Assembly (NCBI RefSeq): GCF_943193185.1
Contig: NZ_CALPDE010000020.1
Coordinates: forward strand, 1 to 37,451
Source of the DNA: Lactococcus ileimucosae
Lineage (GTDB): Bacteria; Bacillota; Bacilli; Lactobacillales; Streptococcaceae
Direction: 5' to 3'
DNA length: 37,451 nucleotides
Shown here in pieces: positions 17,069-26,505 of the stretch; position 1 is the stretch's first letter, and the number at the start of each line of letters is the position of its first letter. The notes beneath the pieces were generated by a model. It ran no database searches and was not told the DNA's origin. It saw only the letters and a program-made list of their open reading frames with translations. Made by a program: the position numbers and the translations under genes.

Positions 17069-18892
17069 ATGAATATAGAAGAAATGAACGCGCGCAAGGA
17101 AAAAATCCGTAATTTTTCAATTATCGCGCATATCGACCATGGGAAATCAACTCTGGCTGACCGTATCCTTGAACTGACAGAAACGGTTTCGAAACGTGAG
17201 ATGCAAGCCCAGCTTTTGGACAGTATGGACTTGGAACGTGAACGCGGCATCACGATTAAACTGAATGCTATCGAGTTAGAATATACGGCAAAAGATGGAG
17301 AAAGCTATATTTTCCACCTGATTGACACACCAGGACATGTCGATTTTACCTATGAAGTTTCTCGTTCTTTAGCGGCCTGTGAAGGAGCTATTCTTGTCGT
17401 CGATGCAGCTCAGGGGATTGAAGCACAGACATTGGCTAATGTTTATCTGGCTTTGGACAATGACTTAGAAATCTTGCCAGTCATCAATAAAATTGATCTT
17501 CCTGCAGCAGATCCTGAGCGGGTACGTGCAGAGATAGAAGATGTCATCGGTCTTGATGCTTCAGAAGCCGTTCTCGCCTCAGCAAAAGCAGGTGTCGGTA
17601 TTGAAGAAATCTTGGAGCAAGTCGTTGAAAAAGTTCCAGCGCCTCAGGGTGATGTTGATGCGCCGCTCAAAGCCTTAATCTTTGACTCAGTATACGATGC
17701 TTATCGTGGTGTCATCCTCCAGATTCGTGTTGTCGATGGCTCTGTCAAGGTGGGCGATACGATTCAACTGATGTCAAACGGTAAGGAATTTATGGTGACT
17801 GAGGTGGGGATTTTTACACCAAAGGCAGTAGCACGAGACTTTCTTATGGCAGGGGATGTAGGTTACTTGGCAGCCTCGATTAAGACTGTAGCAGATACAC
17901 GTGTTGGTGATACGATTACTTTAGCGAACAATCCAGCAGCCGAAGCCCTAGCTGGCTATAAAAAGATGAATCCAATGGTCTTTTGTGGACTTTATCCGAT
18001 TGATTCTAACCGTTATAATGACTTGCGCGAAGCCCTTGAGCGCTTGCAGCTGAATGATGCCAGCTTGCAGTTTGAACCTGAAACATCACAAGCACTTGGC
18101 TTTGGCTTCCGCTGTGGTTTCTTAGGCCTCTTGCACATGGACGTTATCCAAGAGCGTTTGGAACGTGAGTTTAACTTGGACTTGATCATGACAGCGCCTT
18201 CCGTAATCTATCATATCAATACAACAGATGGTGAAAAGCTGGAAGTAGCTAATCCGAGCGAATTTCCAGATCCAACCCGTATTGATAGTGTCGAAGAACC
18301 CTTTGTAAAAGCACAAATTATGGTGCCTAATGAATTTGTCGGTGCAGTTATGGAGCTGTCTCAACGCAAACGTGGAGAGTTTGTGACCATGGATTATCTT
18401 GATGCTAACCGTGTCAATGTTATCTATCATATTCCATTGAGTGAAATCGTCTTCGACTTCTTTGACAAACTCAAATCATCAACTCGCGGTTATGCCAGCT
18501 TCGACTATGAAATTTCGGACTATCGACCATCACGCCTTGTGAAGATGGACATTCTTTTAAATTCAGAAAAAGTGGATGCACTCAGCTTTATCGTCCACAG
18601 GGACTTCGCTTATGAACGAGGGAAAGTTATCGTTGAAAAGTTGAAAAAACTCATCCCACGTCAACAATTCGAAGTGCCTATCCAAGCAACTATTGGTCAA
18701 AAAATCGTTGCCCGTAGCGATATCAAGGCCTTGCGTAAAAACGTCTTGGCTAAATGCTACGGTGGCGATATTTCTCGTAAGCGTAAATTGCTTGAAAAAC
18801 AAAAAGCGGGTAAGAAACGTATGAAATCGATTGGTTCAGTAGAAGTTCCGCAAGAAGCTTTCCTTTCCGTTTTGTCTATGGATGAGGAATAA
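17069..18892 (+). CDS. lepA: Elongation factor 4 (LepA)
   Basis: Ribosome-associated translational GTPase that remodels or back-translocates stalled ribosomes. 607 aa. G1 [10 protein letters not shown]2 RERGITIK, G3 DTPGHVD and G4 NKIDLP are all intact in the first 135 residues. The LepA-specific C-terminal domain is present, with [19 protein letters not shown] near the end. Of three consecutive ATG codons (17063, 17066, 17069) the third is chosen because AAGG ends 8 nt upstream and the family usually starts MNxEEM-type before [10 protein letters not shown]. Monocistronic, ending at a strong terminator. Confidence 0.97.
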   Translation: MNIEEMNARKEKIRNFSIIAHIDHGKSTLADRILELTETVSKREMQAQLLDSMDLERERGITIKLNAIELEYTAKDGESYIFHLIDTPGHVDFTYEVSRSLAACEGAILVVDAAQGIEAQTLANVYLALDNDLEILPVINKIDLPAADPERVRAEIEDVIGLDASEAVLASAKAGVGIEEILEQVVEKVPAPQGDVDAPLKALIFDSVYDAYRGVILQIRVVDGSVKVGDTIQLMSNGKEFMVTEVGIFTPKAVARDFLMAGDVGYLAASIKTVADTRVGDTITLANNPAAEALAGYKKMNPMVFCGLYPIDSNRYNDLREALERLQLNDASLQFEPETSQALGFGFRCGFLGLLHMDVIQERLEREFNLDLIMTAPSVIYHINTTDGEKLEVANPSEFPDPTRIDSVEEPFVKAQIMVPNEFVGAVMELSQRKRGEFVTMDYLDANRVNVIYHIPLSEIVFDFFDKLKSSTRGYASFDYEISDYRPSRLVKMDILLNSEKVDALSFIVHRDFAYERGKVIVEKLKKLIPRQQFEVPIQATIGQKIVARSDIKALRKNVLAKCYGGDISRKRKLLEKQKAGKKRMKSIGSVEVPQEAFLSVLSMDEE

Positions 18893-18934
18893 ACGTTGAT
18901 ATAGAGCCATTTCAAAATTTTTTTGCAAGCAGTA

Positions 18935-18967
18935 AGGGACAGTCACAATGGCTGTCCCTCTTTTTTT
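18935..18967 (+). terminator. lepA terminator
   Basis: AGGGACAG/CTGTCCCT 8-bp stem with a 9-nt loop, followed by CTTTTTTT. Confidence 0.85.
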
Positions 18968-19108
18968 GAAAAATCGAGATCTATATTAATGTAACTATTA
19001 TTAACAAATATATCGAACAATTCTAAAAACTTTGAAGAAGTTGAATCATGAAAAAAGCACAATTCTCTGAATATCCATATACCAATATTTGAAAGGAGAG
19101 GCTGTAAA

Positions 19109-19228
19109 ATGGACAAAATCCAAAGCAAATGCGTCACAATAAATCAGGATATAAACATATTAAGTGCAGCAATTTCTTTAAATTTGAGAGTTTTTTTAGT
19201 AATAGCTAGATTTGTTATGATAAAATGA
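19109..19228 (+). CDS. Small ORF upstream of the Rgg-type regulator
   Basis: 39 codons starting at ATG 19109 with AAAGGAGAGG 6-10 nt upstream. The product has a polar N-terminus (MDKIQSKCVTINQD) and a hydrophobic, basic C-terminal half (LSAAISLNLRVFLVIARFVM). It does not look like a classic SHP pheromone precursor, and I recognise no family. Its position 130 bases before an Rgg-type gene on the same strand makes a signalling or leader role worth testing. Equally it may be chance. The rest of 18968-19356 shows nothing else. Confidence 0.35.
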   Translation: MDKIQSKCVTINQDINILSAAISLNLRVFLVIARFVMIK

Positions 19229-19356
19229 GGAGTGAGAAGAGATATAAAAAGCAGAAAATTTAATGAAAATGGGAAGAACATTAGCGAGTATTCACCAAAA
19301 TATATTCTTTTATTTGTTAAGGCATGAGGGATGCAGCTTTTTAGGAGGAGTGAGCG

Positions 19357-20187
19357 ATGATTTATAAAAAATATGGAGAAGTATTCAAGAAATTACGCTT
19401 ACAGCATCATCTGCTTTTAAGTGATTTTGAACGGGTAGGTTTATCAAAATCAACATTTTCCTATTTTGAAAATGGGAAATCAATGATTTCTTTAGATAAA
19501 CTGGACCTTGCTTTACAAGAAATGCATACGACTTTTCGTTCTTATATGCTGATGATAAATAATGATGAGGAAGACTACTGGCTCTCTCAATTTAAGGAAA
19601 TTGAGAAAGGTTATTTTAGCAATGACCAAGAAAAACTCAAAGCTATTTATCTGAAAAATATAAAATACGACATGGAAGAAAACCAAGTCATTGCCCTCTC
19701 CGCAAAAGCGTGTTATACAAATCTTTCGCCTGACGAAATAAATTATATAGAAAATAAGCTCCAGTCTTATCAAGTTTGGCACAGTTATGAAATGTATATT
19801 TTAGTCAATACATTAGAAGAAATTAATCCAGATTTGTTGTATCATCTTATAGAAAGAATTTTATCTCAGAATAGTCAGTATTTAAAAGAAATCACAGAAT
19901 TTAGAAATCTATTGATTAGGTTAGTTATCCGAACAATCCTTTCACTGATTAGAAGAGAGGAAAAGAATTTTTCAGAAAAGTTAGTAAAAGAATTAGATAA
20001 ACTAATGCTTGTGTTTGATACCTATATAAGAATATCTTCTATTTTTGTAAAAGGATGTTGGATTTATAAGTTCGAAGATAAAAATATGGGGATGAAACTT
20101 GTAAGTAGAACTTTAAAGATACTATCAGAAATAAATGCCTTAGAGTTACGAGAAATTTTTAAACATAATTTTGAGCAAATAAGATGA
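19357..20187 (+). CDS. Rgg/GadR/MutR-family transcriptional regulator
   Basis: 276 aa, start ATG 19357 with AGGAGGAG upstream. The N-terminal helix-turn-helix (XRE type) is visible at residues ~5-60: FKKLRLQHHLLLSDFERVGLS then KSTFSYFENGKSMISLDKL. The remainder is all-helical, the tetratricopeptide-like peptide-binding region of the family, with NPDLLYHLIERIL and similar repeats. Rgg proteins usually bind short intracellular peptides and control nearby genes. The next gene downstream on the same strand is an LPQTG surface protein after a 588-base gap, the most likely local target. AT-rich compared with neighbours, consistent with an acquired region. Confidence 0.85.
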   Translation: MIYKKYGEVFKKLRLQHHLLLSDFERVGLSKSTFSYFENGKSMISLDKLDLALQEMHTTFRSYMLMINNDEEDYWLSQFKEIEKGYFSNDQEKLKAIYLKNIKYDMEENQVIALSAKACYTNLSPDEINYIENKLQSYQVWHSYEMYILVNTLEEINPDLLYHLIERILSQNSQYLKEITEFRNLLIRLVIRTILSLIRREEKNFSEKLVKELDKLMLVFDTYIRISSIFVKGCWIYKFEDKNMGMKLVSRTLKILSEINALELREIFKHNFEQIR

Positions 20188-20409
20188 GGCGTATATTTTG
20201 AAGTAGGAATGGATATATCAGAAGAAGGGTGTTGGGGCCTCTTTTTTTATGGAATCACACAATTCGCAATTAAAACGAGCAGTATTTTGTTTAAAACGGT
20301 TAAACAAAACAGGTTTATGTCAGTGAGTAAAGGTCAGAAAAAGGTAAGGCGATAAAGGAAAAGTCTGACACTAAAAAAGAGCTATAGAGTGAAAGTATAT
20401 CGGGTAACG

Positions 20410-20425
20410 GTTCGATTTATCGAAC
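20410..20425. promoter_or_regulatory. 16-bp inverted repeat, candidate operator
   Basis: GTTCGAT-TT-ATCGAAC is a perfect 7+7 inverted repeat in the gap between the regulator gene and the LPQTG gene, ~135 bases upstream of the likely promoter. No T run follows. It could be a binding site for a dimeric regulator. Confidence 0.35.
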
Positions 20426-20538
20426 TTCCTCTCATAAATGAAACTTAAATGAAGCTTTGGATACAGGGTTAACGGTCCTTTCCTTATTTTTTATAGCAAA
20501 ACAAATGATTTGTATAGACAATTATAGCGCGTGAAACA

Positions 20539-20565
20539 TTGATTTAATTTATTTCTTATTATAAT
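20539..20565 (+). promoter_or_regulatory. Probable promoter of the LPQTG surface gene
   Basis: TATAAT (20560-20565) with TTGATT (20539-20544) at a short 15-nt spacing. This gives a ~200-nt leader. Just upstream TTGT-ATAG-ACAA (20507-20521 region) is a short inverted repeat. No gene was found in 20188-20775. Confidence 0.4.
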
Positions 20566-20775
20566 ATAACGGTATAAAGAATAATAAAGTAGATTTAAAA
20601 GAAAAAGAGTGGGTTTATCTTTTAACTGTATTCATTCTAATTCTAAGGAAGGGTAAAGGGCTGTAAGTTTGCCTTTCATGCACAACTTCAACGTTTTTAG
20701 AAAGGAGGGATAAATTTAGAATTATCACAGAAATCTTGTTATTTTTTAACATGCATAAATAAGGAGAAAATAAAA

Positions 20776-22515
20776 ATGAAAAAATATCAAATACTACACA
20801 AAGTACTTTCTTTAAGAAGAATCGGTAGCTTATCGGTCACGATAGTGCTCTTTACTCTTTTAGGTACATTCCCCAGTAAGGTATTCGCAACAAATGGTGG
20901 AGCAGTTACAACTGCAGATAAAATTTATGTTTTTGATTACACAACACATATGTCTTGGGTAGGTGCTTCCAACAGCTTGTTTAAAGCATCGTTTAATATT
21001 CCTTCACCCGGTACAAGTACGATTGATGGCGATCTTTATCAGGGAACGCTCGCGTTTACTAAACTACCCAATAGTGACTATCGCTTGCTTAATGTGATTC
21101 CTTATATGGATTCACCTACTTTTACTATTACAGATTCTGGTGGAGTTACCGCTGCATCTGGGGCTTATAAGTGGGATGAAACTTTACAAGCTTGGGCTCT
21201 TCCTAATCCACTCATAGATAACACTTCTACCAGCATTGATACAAGTCAAGCCTTGAATGGCACTGCGGGAATTAAAATCTACATGACCGGAACTTCAACT
21301 AGCTTTATGCCTCTAAGTGCACTCAGAAATGACCCTACATTGTTGAAAACAAGACCAGTGTTCTTACTGGGAGACGTTGCTGGACTAACGCCTAATCTTG
21401 TACAAAATATCCCCTTTAACTTATATCAGGAAAGGGCATATAATGGCGACCCTAATAAATGGCACGCGTTCAACTTTAATGTGCCCGCCTTAGTAGAATA
21501 CGAATATGATGGGCAAGTAAGGGGCTCTAACCCTGAGGATCAGCTTGGTTTAGTCCCCGGAGGCGCTGCTCATTTCGAATCTGAGGTGAATTTATCCTCG
21601 CCTCAGAAAATAACAGTGGATATGGTATGGCAGAGAAGTAAAGATAAGGGATTATCCTTTAATGATATTCCTGAAAGTCTGACGAATTCAGGAGGCGATA
21701 ATACCCTCCGAAAAACACTCGATTTTATTTCTGACATTCCAGATGAAGGAAGTTTATACCGCTTAAAAGTTACACCTATAGGTTCAAAAAATAATGAACC
21801 AATTTATACTGAGCCTGCTGTCTTGACATTCAAACCGGAAAGTTTAAGTTTTAACATCCACTATGTGCTCAATGGTGGAATTAACCATCCTGCTAATCCT
21901 CTAACATACACTTATGGTCGCGGCATAAGTAACTTTGAAGGACCGCAACGTGAAGGCTATATTTTTACAGGCTGGACAGATAAGGAGGGAAACAGTATTG
22001 CCAACATTTCAACAGATGCGCAAGGCGATAAAACACTCTATGCAAACTGGCAAGCAAGCACCTATAAAATAAACTACATTCTAAATGGTGGTGAAAATTC
22101 TGACCAAAATCCCAATACTTACGTATATGGACAAGGTATCCCTCGCATTGAAAAAGCTATGCGTCAAGGCTACACTTTCATAGGCTGGACAGATCAAAAT
22201 GGCGAAAAAATAGAAGCCCTATCAGTGGAAGAACAAGGCGATAAAACACTCTATGCCAGCTGGAAAAAAGTAGCTGTTGTATCAAATGAAAATGAGGATA
22301 CTAAAGATAGCAAAGCATCTGAAAAAGATAAAGCATCGGATAACATCAAGAAAATTCAATACACCGCCACATCTGTATCTTTTGAATCTAGAAAAGAGCG
22401 AGACAGTCTTCCGCAGACAGGTGAAAAAGGAAAAACTTCTCTTTATATTCTAGGCGCGCTTATACTTGTCGCTCTTTCCGTACTGGGAGTGAAAAAATAT
22501 TTAGTCAGATTGTAA
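20776..22515 (+). CDS. LPXTG-anchored surface protein with two InlB-type repeats
   Basis: 579 aa. Start ATG 20776 has AAGGAG upstream. Signal peptide: basic start, hydrophobic SVTIVLFTLLGTF and likely cleavage after KVFA (~residue 38). Residues ~40-350 are an unrecognised secreted domain. Residues ~357-428 and ~431-498 are two Listeria-Bacteroides (InlB B-type) repeats, each with Y-x-LNGG at the start, GY-x-F-x-GWTD in the middle and GDKTLYA-x-W at the end. The C-terminus is LPQTG at residues 545-549, a hydrophobic helix and a basic tail, so sortase anchoring is expected. A Lys/Asp/Ser-rich linker precedes it. Probably an adhesin; ligand unknown. The upstream Rgg-type gene may control it. Confidence 0.9.
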   Translation: MKKYQILHKVLSLRRIGSLSVTIVLFTLLGTFPSKVFATNGGAVTTADKIYVFDYTTHMSWVGASNSLFKASFNIPSPGTSTIDGDLYQGTLAFTKLPNSDYRLLNVIPYMDSPTFTITDSGGVTAASGAYKWDETLQAWALPNPLIDNTSTSIDTSQALNGTAGIKIYMTGTSTSFMPLSALRNDPTLLKTRPVFLLGDVAGLTPNLVQNIPFNLYQERAYNGDPNKWHAFNFNVPALVEYEYDGQVRGSNPEDQLGLVPGGAAHFESEVNLSSPQKITVDMVWQRSKDKGLSFNDIPESLTNSGGDNTLRKTLDFISDIPDEGSLYRLKVTPIGSKNNEPIYTEPAVLTFKPESLSFNIHYVLNGGINHPANPLTYTYGRGISNFEGPQREGYIFTGWTDKEGNSIANISTDAQGDKTLYANWQASTYKINYILNGGENSDQNPNTYVYGQGIPRIEKAMRQGYTFIGWTDQNGEKIEALSVEEQGDKTLYASWKKVAVVSNENEDTKDSKASEKDKASDNIKKIQYTATSVSFESRKERDSLPQTGEKGKTSLYILGALILVALSVLGVKKYLVRL

Positions 22516-23030
22516 AGTCAAATAAAGGAAAAAAGGCTAGCGTGGATTGGTTAGCAAACCCGTGGGAATCTTTCAAACGCGGGATTATGCTTGGTTTTAA
22601 CGCTCATCATGATTATCGCTATATGTATCGCTCAATTTTGGAAGGCATTGCCTATACGATGAAAAATAATTGTGAGGGGATGACCGCAGAGCTTGGAAAA
22701 GACCTCAAAGAAATTGTTATCGTAGGTGGGGGTTCAAATTCAGATTTATTCATGCAAATTTTTGCGGATGTCTTTAATGTACCAGCTAAGCGTAACGTGA
22801 TTAACGGTTCAGCGGGTTTAGGCGCAGCCATTAATACTGCTGTTGGCTTAGGTGTTTATCCTGATTATGACCAAGCTGTTGAAAAAATGGTTAAAGTCAA
22901 AAATGTATTTGCACCAAAAGCTGAAAATGTAGAGATATATGAGAAATTAATAAAAGTTTATAAAGAACTTCCAAAATATACCGATGAAGTTTTGCAGATG
23001 ACTTATGAAATACTTCACTCAGAGGAGTAG
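22516..23030 (+). pseudogene. 3' stump of an FGGY-family sugar kinase
   Basis: About 160 residues homologous to the C-terminal domain of FGGY carbohydrate kinases (xylulokinase/gluconokinase type, normally ~500 aa). NPWESFKRGIMLGFNAHHD, YRSILEGIAYTMKNN and the ATP-site motif IVIVGGGSNSDLFMQIFADV are present. The N-terminal sugar-binding domain is absent. The kinase-like frame is open from the first bases after the preceding surface gene's stop, and a GTG at 22542 has no clear ribosome site. The surface gene and whatever came with it seem to have replaced the 5' two thirds of the kinase. Unlikely to be functional. Followed by a good terminator. Confidence 0.8.
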
Positions 23031-23063
23031 TTTCCAGTTGCTCACTTTAAGATTTTCAAGGGT

Positions 23064-23095
23064 AAAATACAATGGTTATCAGCCATTGTATTTTT
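23064..23095 (+). terminator. Terminator after the kinase stump
   Basis: AAATACAATGG/CCATTGTATTT 11-bp stem with a 7-nt loop and a following T5 run. Confidence 0.85.
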
Positions 23096-23216
23096 ATCAT
23101 TGAATTTTTACTTTCGAAATAGTTGAAAAATCTTTTTGATAAATAAATGATTTTTTGATATCATTTTGTAAAGTAAGAAATTTTTGAGAAGTGAATGATT
23201 TGGAATAGGAGTTAAA

Positions 23217-25821
23217 ATGAAAAAAGAAAAAATTTTGTCAGGCTTGCTTTTGACGACATTAATCTTGGGGCAAACAGTATCTGTATTTGCAACAGGTCAA
23301 GATATCTTACAAAATCAAGTGCAAAATGAAGCTACAGAGCCAACAGAAAAGGACGATAATGCGCAGTCTGAGAAGGCGGAAGTTGTAGAAACGGAAACAG
23401 AAAGTGCAGCAGCTGTTCCAAAAGTGAAAGAGGACGTAGAAGAGAGTCAGGAAGTAAAAGCAGAGGGAGTCGAAATATCGGCCTATGCTGCTGGTACAGG
23501 AACTGAAACAGACCCTTACCAGATTGCAAATGAAGCTCAGCTCAACCAGATTCGAGATGATTTGCCAAATAGTGGCACAGAGGGTATCTACTATAAACTG
23601 ACAGCCAGTTTTGTACTCACGTCCCCCTGGACACCGATAGGGGATAGCAGTGCGGGATATTTTAGAGGGCATTTTGACGGTAATAATCAGACCATCAGTA
23701 ATTTATCAGTAAATTCTGATTCTTATCTAGGGCTTTTCGGAATTGCAGAAAATGCCAGTTTCAAAAATCTTACGATTGGAGCTGTTTCAGGCTCAACAGA
23801 GCTTGGTATTTTAGCAGGACGATTAATAGGTAGCCAAGTGACTAACGTTCATGTGTCAGGCACTGTTACTGGTACAAGTTCAGAAATTGGCGGTCTTATC
23901 GGCCTTAGCCGGAATACGGCAGTAGCAACCAGCAGTGCAAATGTCACTGTTAGTGGCTCTGGAAGATATGTTGGGGGCTTGATTGGGCATAATCAAGAAG
24001 ACCTTGCGCGTCTTGGGGCTTCGACCATTACAGACACAACTTCCTCAGGAAGTGTTCAAGGCACAACAGCAATAGATCCTGGAGACAGTACATCTGGTTC
24101 TTTCCGTGTTGGAGGGCTTATCGGTTTTAACGAGAGAGCCAATGTTATTAACAGCTCATACGACAACATCGAATAGTTTTGCGACAGGAAACGTATCAGC
24201 CCCAACCTCTGGCAGTTATGAAGAAGGTTATCAAGTTGGTGGCTTGGTTGGTCAAGCCGGCACAGGCTCTATCTTAGAGCAAAACTACGCAACAGGAAAT
24301 GTCACCGCCCAAAGTCAGGTTGGTGGTTTGATTGGTCGATTGGAGAACTCAACGCTTTCACGTAACTGGGCAAAAGGTGATGTGACAGCCGCTAATAATG
24401 CGGGAGGACTCATCGGTAATTCCTATGGCTCTACACAGCTTAGCCAAGTCAATGATGCTTATGCCATTGGTGATGTGACAGCGACAGGCAACAATGTCGG
24501 CGGTTTGATTGGTTCAATGTCTCCAACCTCTTTTTCTCCAGGCAGCTATGGTACAACTGTCGTCAATGCCTATGCCTCAGGTGATGTGACAGGTGCTTCC
24601 AATGTTGGAGGCCTTATCGGTGGTTCAGACTTTGCGGCAACCCTCAGCAATGCTGTAGCTATTGGTCAAGTCACTGGTACAGGACAAGTTGGTGGAGTTG
24701 TCGGTAATGCAACACATATCACGATGTCCGATATCTATCGCTGGGATTATATGCAGGTCAATGGTGAAGTTCTAGACCGTCATATCAATAATGCCAGTGA
24801 AAAAGACGGGGGTCTAGCTTCCGCACGTGAGTTACGCATGGAAAATTCCTATGTCAACTTGACGTGGGTCATGGGGACAGCTTGGAAGTGGTCGACAGTT
24901 TCAGGAAATCCTGCGCAAATCACCAGCCCTATCCAGCACTGGCCTGTCCTTGGCTTTGGCCCAGAGGAAGACACGTTTCCGCACTACAGCATCGCTGGTA
25001 CAGATAAAGAGACAAAAATGTACGATGGCGAGGAAGTAGTCCGAGACAGCAAGAGCTTGTTTACACCAGAATACGCACAGCTCAACGAGTTTGACTATAC
25101 CCTGAATGGGCAGCCCTTAAACCTCGAAAACAATTTGGTTCTGGCAGATGATGTAGCTCTGCATGAGATTCGTGCCGTCTCCAAACTCACACCTCTGCAA
25201 ACTTCTACAGGCCATCGCCAAGATTCAGGAAACTTCCCCGGGAGACTGGCTGCACAGGCAGACTATGAGATTACTCCTCGTCCCTTACTTTATACGGGTA
25301 AAGTTTGGCTAGAACGCCAGTATAATGGGCAGGCGACGATGAATTTACAAAATTCCCGATTGACTTCTGAAGATTGGACAGCCCTAGCCTTTGACCATGA
25401 AGCACTGACACGTGCAGAAGTGCCGGGAGTTATCTCAGGCGATGAAGTGAGGCTTAATGCCAATACGGATTTCCAACATCTGCTGTCGGGCAATCATAGC
25501 CTAGACGGAGTAAATGCTAGCGCTGAAGTTGGTGAAGGCGTTCTGCTTCATAACTTGACACCAGAGCAAATGGCAAAAATCTTTAGTTTAGCGGGATCAG
25601 ATGCGCATAACTACACATTGAAAACCCTAGAGAATGTGAATACACGCGTGACAGCCAAAGATGAGAAAGTCCCAGAAAGCAGTGAAGGAAAAGCAAAAGA
25701 AAAAGAAATTTTACCAGCAACAGGTGAGGCAGCAAACATCGCATTTCTAACCCTTGGTTTTGCTGCTGTGTTCACTGCGCTTATGCTCTGGTTCAAACAT
25801 CATTTGGCACAAAGAAAATAG
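23217..25821 (+). pseudogene. GLUG-repeat LPXTG surface protein, broken by one frameshift
   Basis: Two overlapping frames make one gene. 23217-24178 encodes a signal peptide (ILSGLLLTTLILGQTVSVFA), a Glu-rich stretch and the first GLUG repeats. From ~24106 the +1 frame continues with more repeats, a ~250-aa C-terminal region and a sortase signal ILPATGE with a hydrophobic helix and KHHLAQRK tail. GLUG repeats (VGGLIG-x-n-YATGNV) run through both halves. The break is in 24150-24178: deleting one base there joins NVINSSY to TTSNSFATGNV in perfect repeat register. Intact it would be ~868 aa. It may be a true pseudogene, a phase variant or a sequencing error. GAG-type ribosome site before ATG 23217. 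A surface adhesin is inferred. Confidence 0.82.
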
Positions 25822-25960
25822 TTAGAGCATTCTTTCCTCTGAAACTTTTTCTCAAGGCTCAAGCGTAAAGCTTTGGAAGCTCTTACTGTTTAGTGATGTG
25901 CCGCGTACCTAAAATGAAATACCAGCCTAACTCAATCTAACACTATTATTGAAAGAGAAG

Positions 25961-25986
25961 TTCACGTTTTTTAACGTGAATTTTTT
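25961..25986 (+). terminator. Terminator after the GLUG surface gene
   Basis: TTCACGTT/AACGTGAA stem with a 4-T loop and a following T6 run. Confidence 0.8.
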
Positions 25987-26085
25987 GCTTGCGGAACATA
26001 CTCTAATTTGTTAGAATTTCATATATAATTCTGGTTTGTTCTGGATTTTTCAGGGATGAACTTAGGTTTAAGAGAGGAGATTTTA

Positions 26086-26217
26086 ATGAAAAAAACTAGT
26101 TTATATTTGGGTATTGCTATCTGTCTTTTTAACGGTTATTTTTCGAATGGTTTTTTATCGCTGCTCTTATCCATCATCGGAATTGCTCTAGTAATGTATG
26201 GTGCCGACGAATTTTAG
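26086..26217 (+). CDS. 43-aa membrane peptide
   Basis: ATG 26086 with GAGGAG 6 nt upstream; TATAAT (26024-26029) lies ~56 nt upstream and a terminator ~100 nt downstream, so this is a self-contained transcription unit. The product is nearly all one or two hydrophobic stretches: SLYLGIAICLFNGYF and FLSLLLSIIGIALVMYG, ending ADEF. Function unknown. It could be a small membrane regulator, and nothing marks it as a toxin (no antisense RNA is evident). Confidence 0.65.
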   Translation: MKKTSLYLGIAICLFNGYFSNGFLSLLLSIIGIALVMYGADEF

Positions 26218-26316
26218 TTGAGCATTCGCTGAAAAGAAATGTGGGGTAGCTTTAAAGAATCATGATAGGCATACAAACAGTTCTTGTAAACTTTCTTGCC
26301 TTTTCCTTGTTGGTTG

Positions 26317-26347
26317 GCGTCAGATGGAGTAGATCTGACGCTTTTTT
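26317..26347 (+). terminator. Terminator after the 43-aa peptide gene
   Basis: GCGTCAGAT/ATCTGACGC 9-bp stem followed by TTTTTT. Confidence 0.85.
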
Positions 26348-26400
26348 GAGTTGATAAGATTATTGAACGCCTATTTTTTCTCATCAAACACTCATTTCAT

Positions 26401-26427
26401 TTGACCTTTTTTTTTTTATACTATAGA
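26401..26427 (+). promoter_or_regulatory. Promoter with an 11-T tract in its spacer
   Basis: TTGACC (26401-26406) is followed by an uninterrupted run of eleven T (26407-26417) and then TATAGA (26422-26427). The spacer is 15 nt, shorter than the optimal 17. Length changes in the T run would move the spacer toward or away from optimum. Confidence 0.45.
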
Positions 26428-26440
26428 CTCAGAAAGTAAA

Positions 26441-26490
26441 CGTAACATTAGAAATGCTCTTGTAATGAAAAACTAAAAGTAAATGTTACG
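26441..26490 (+). repeat. Long-range inverted repeat in the leader of the DUF6273 gene
   Basis: CGTAACATT (26441-26449) and AATGTTACG (26482-26490) are perfectly complementary with a 32-nt loop. The second arm ends two bases before the AAAGGAGG ribosome site (26493-26500). In RNA this stem would sit next to the ribosome site; in DNA it could be an operator. Confidence 0.45.
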
Positions 26491-26505
26491 CCAAAGGAGG
26501 AGTTT

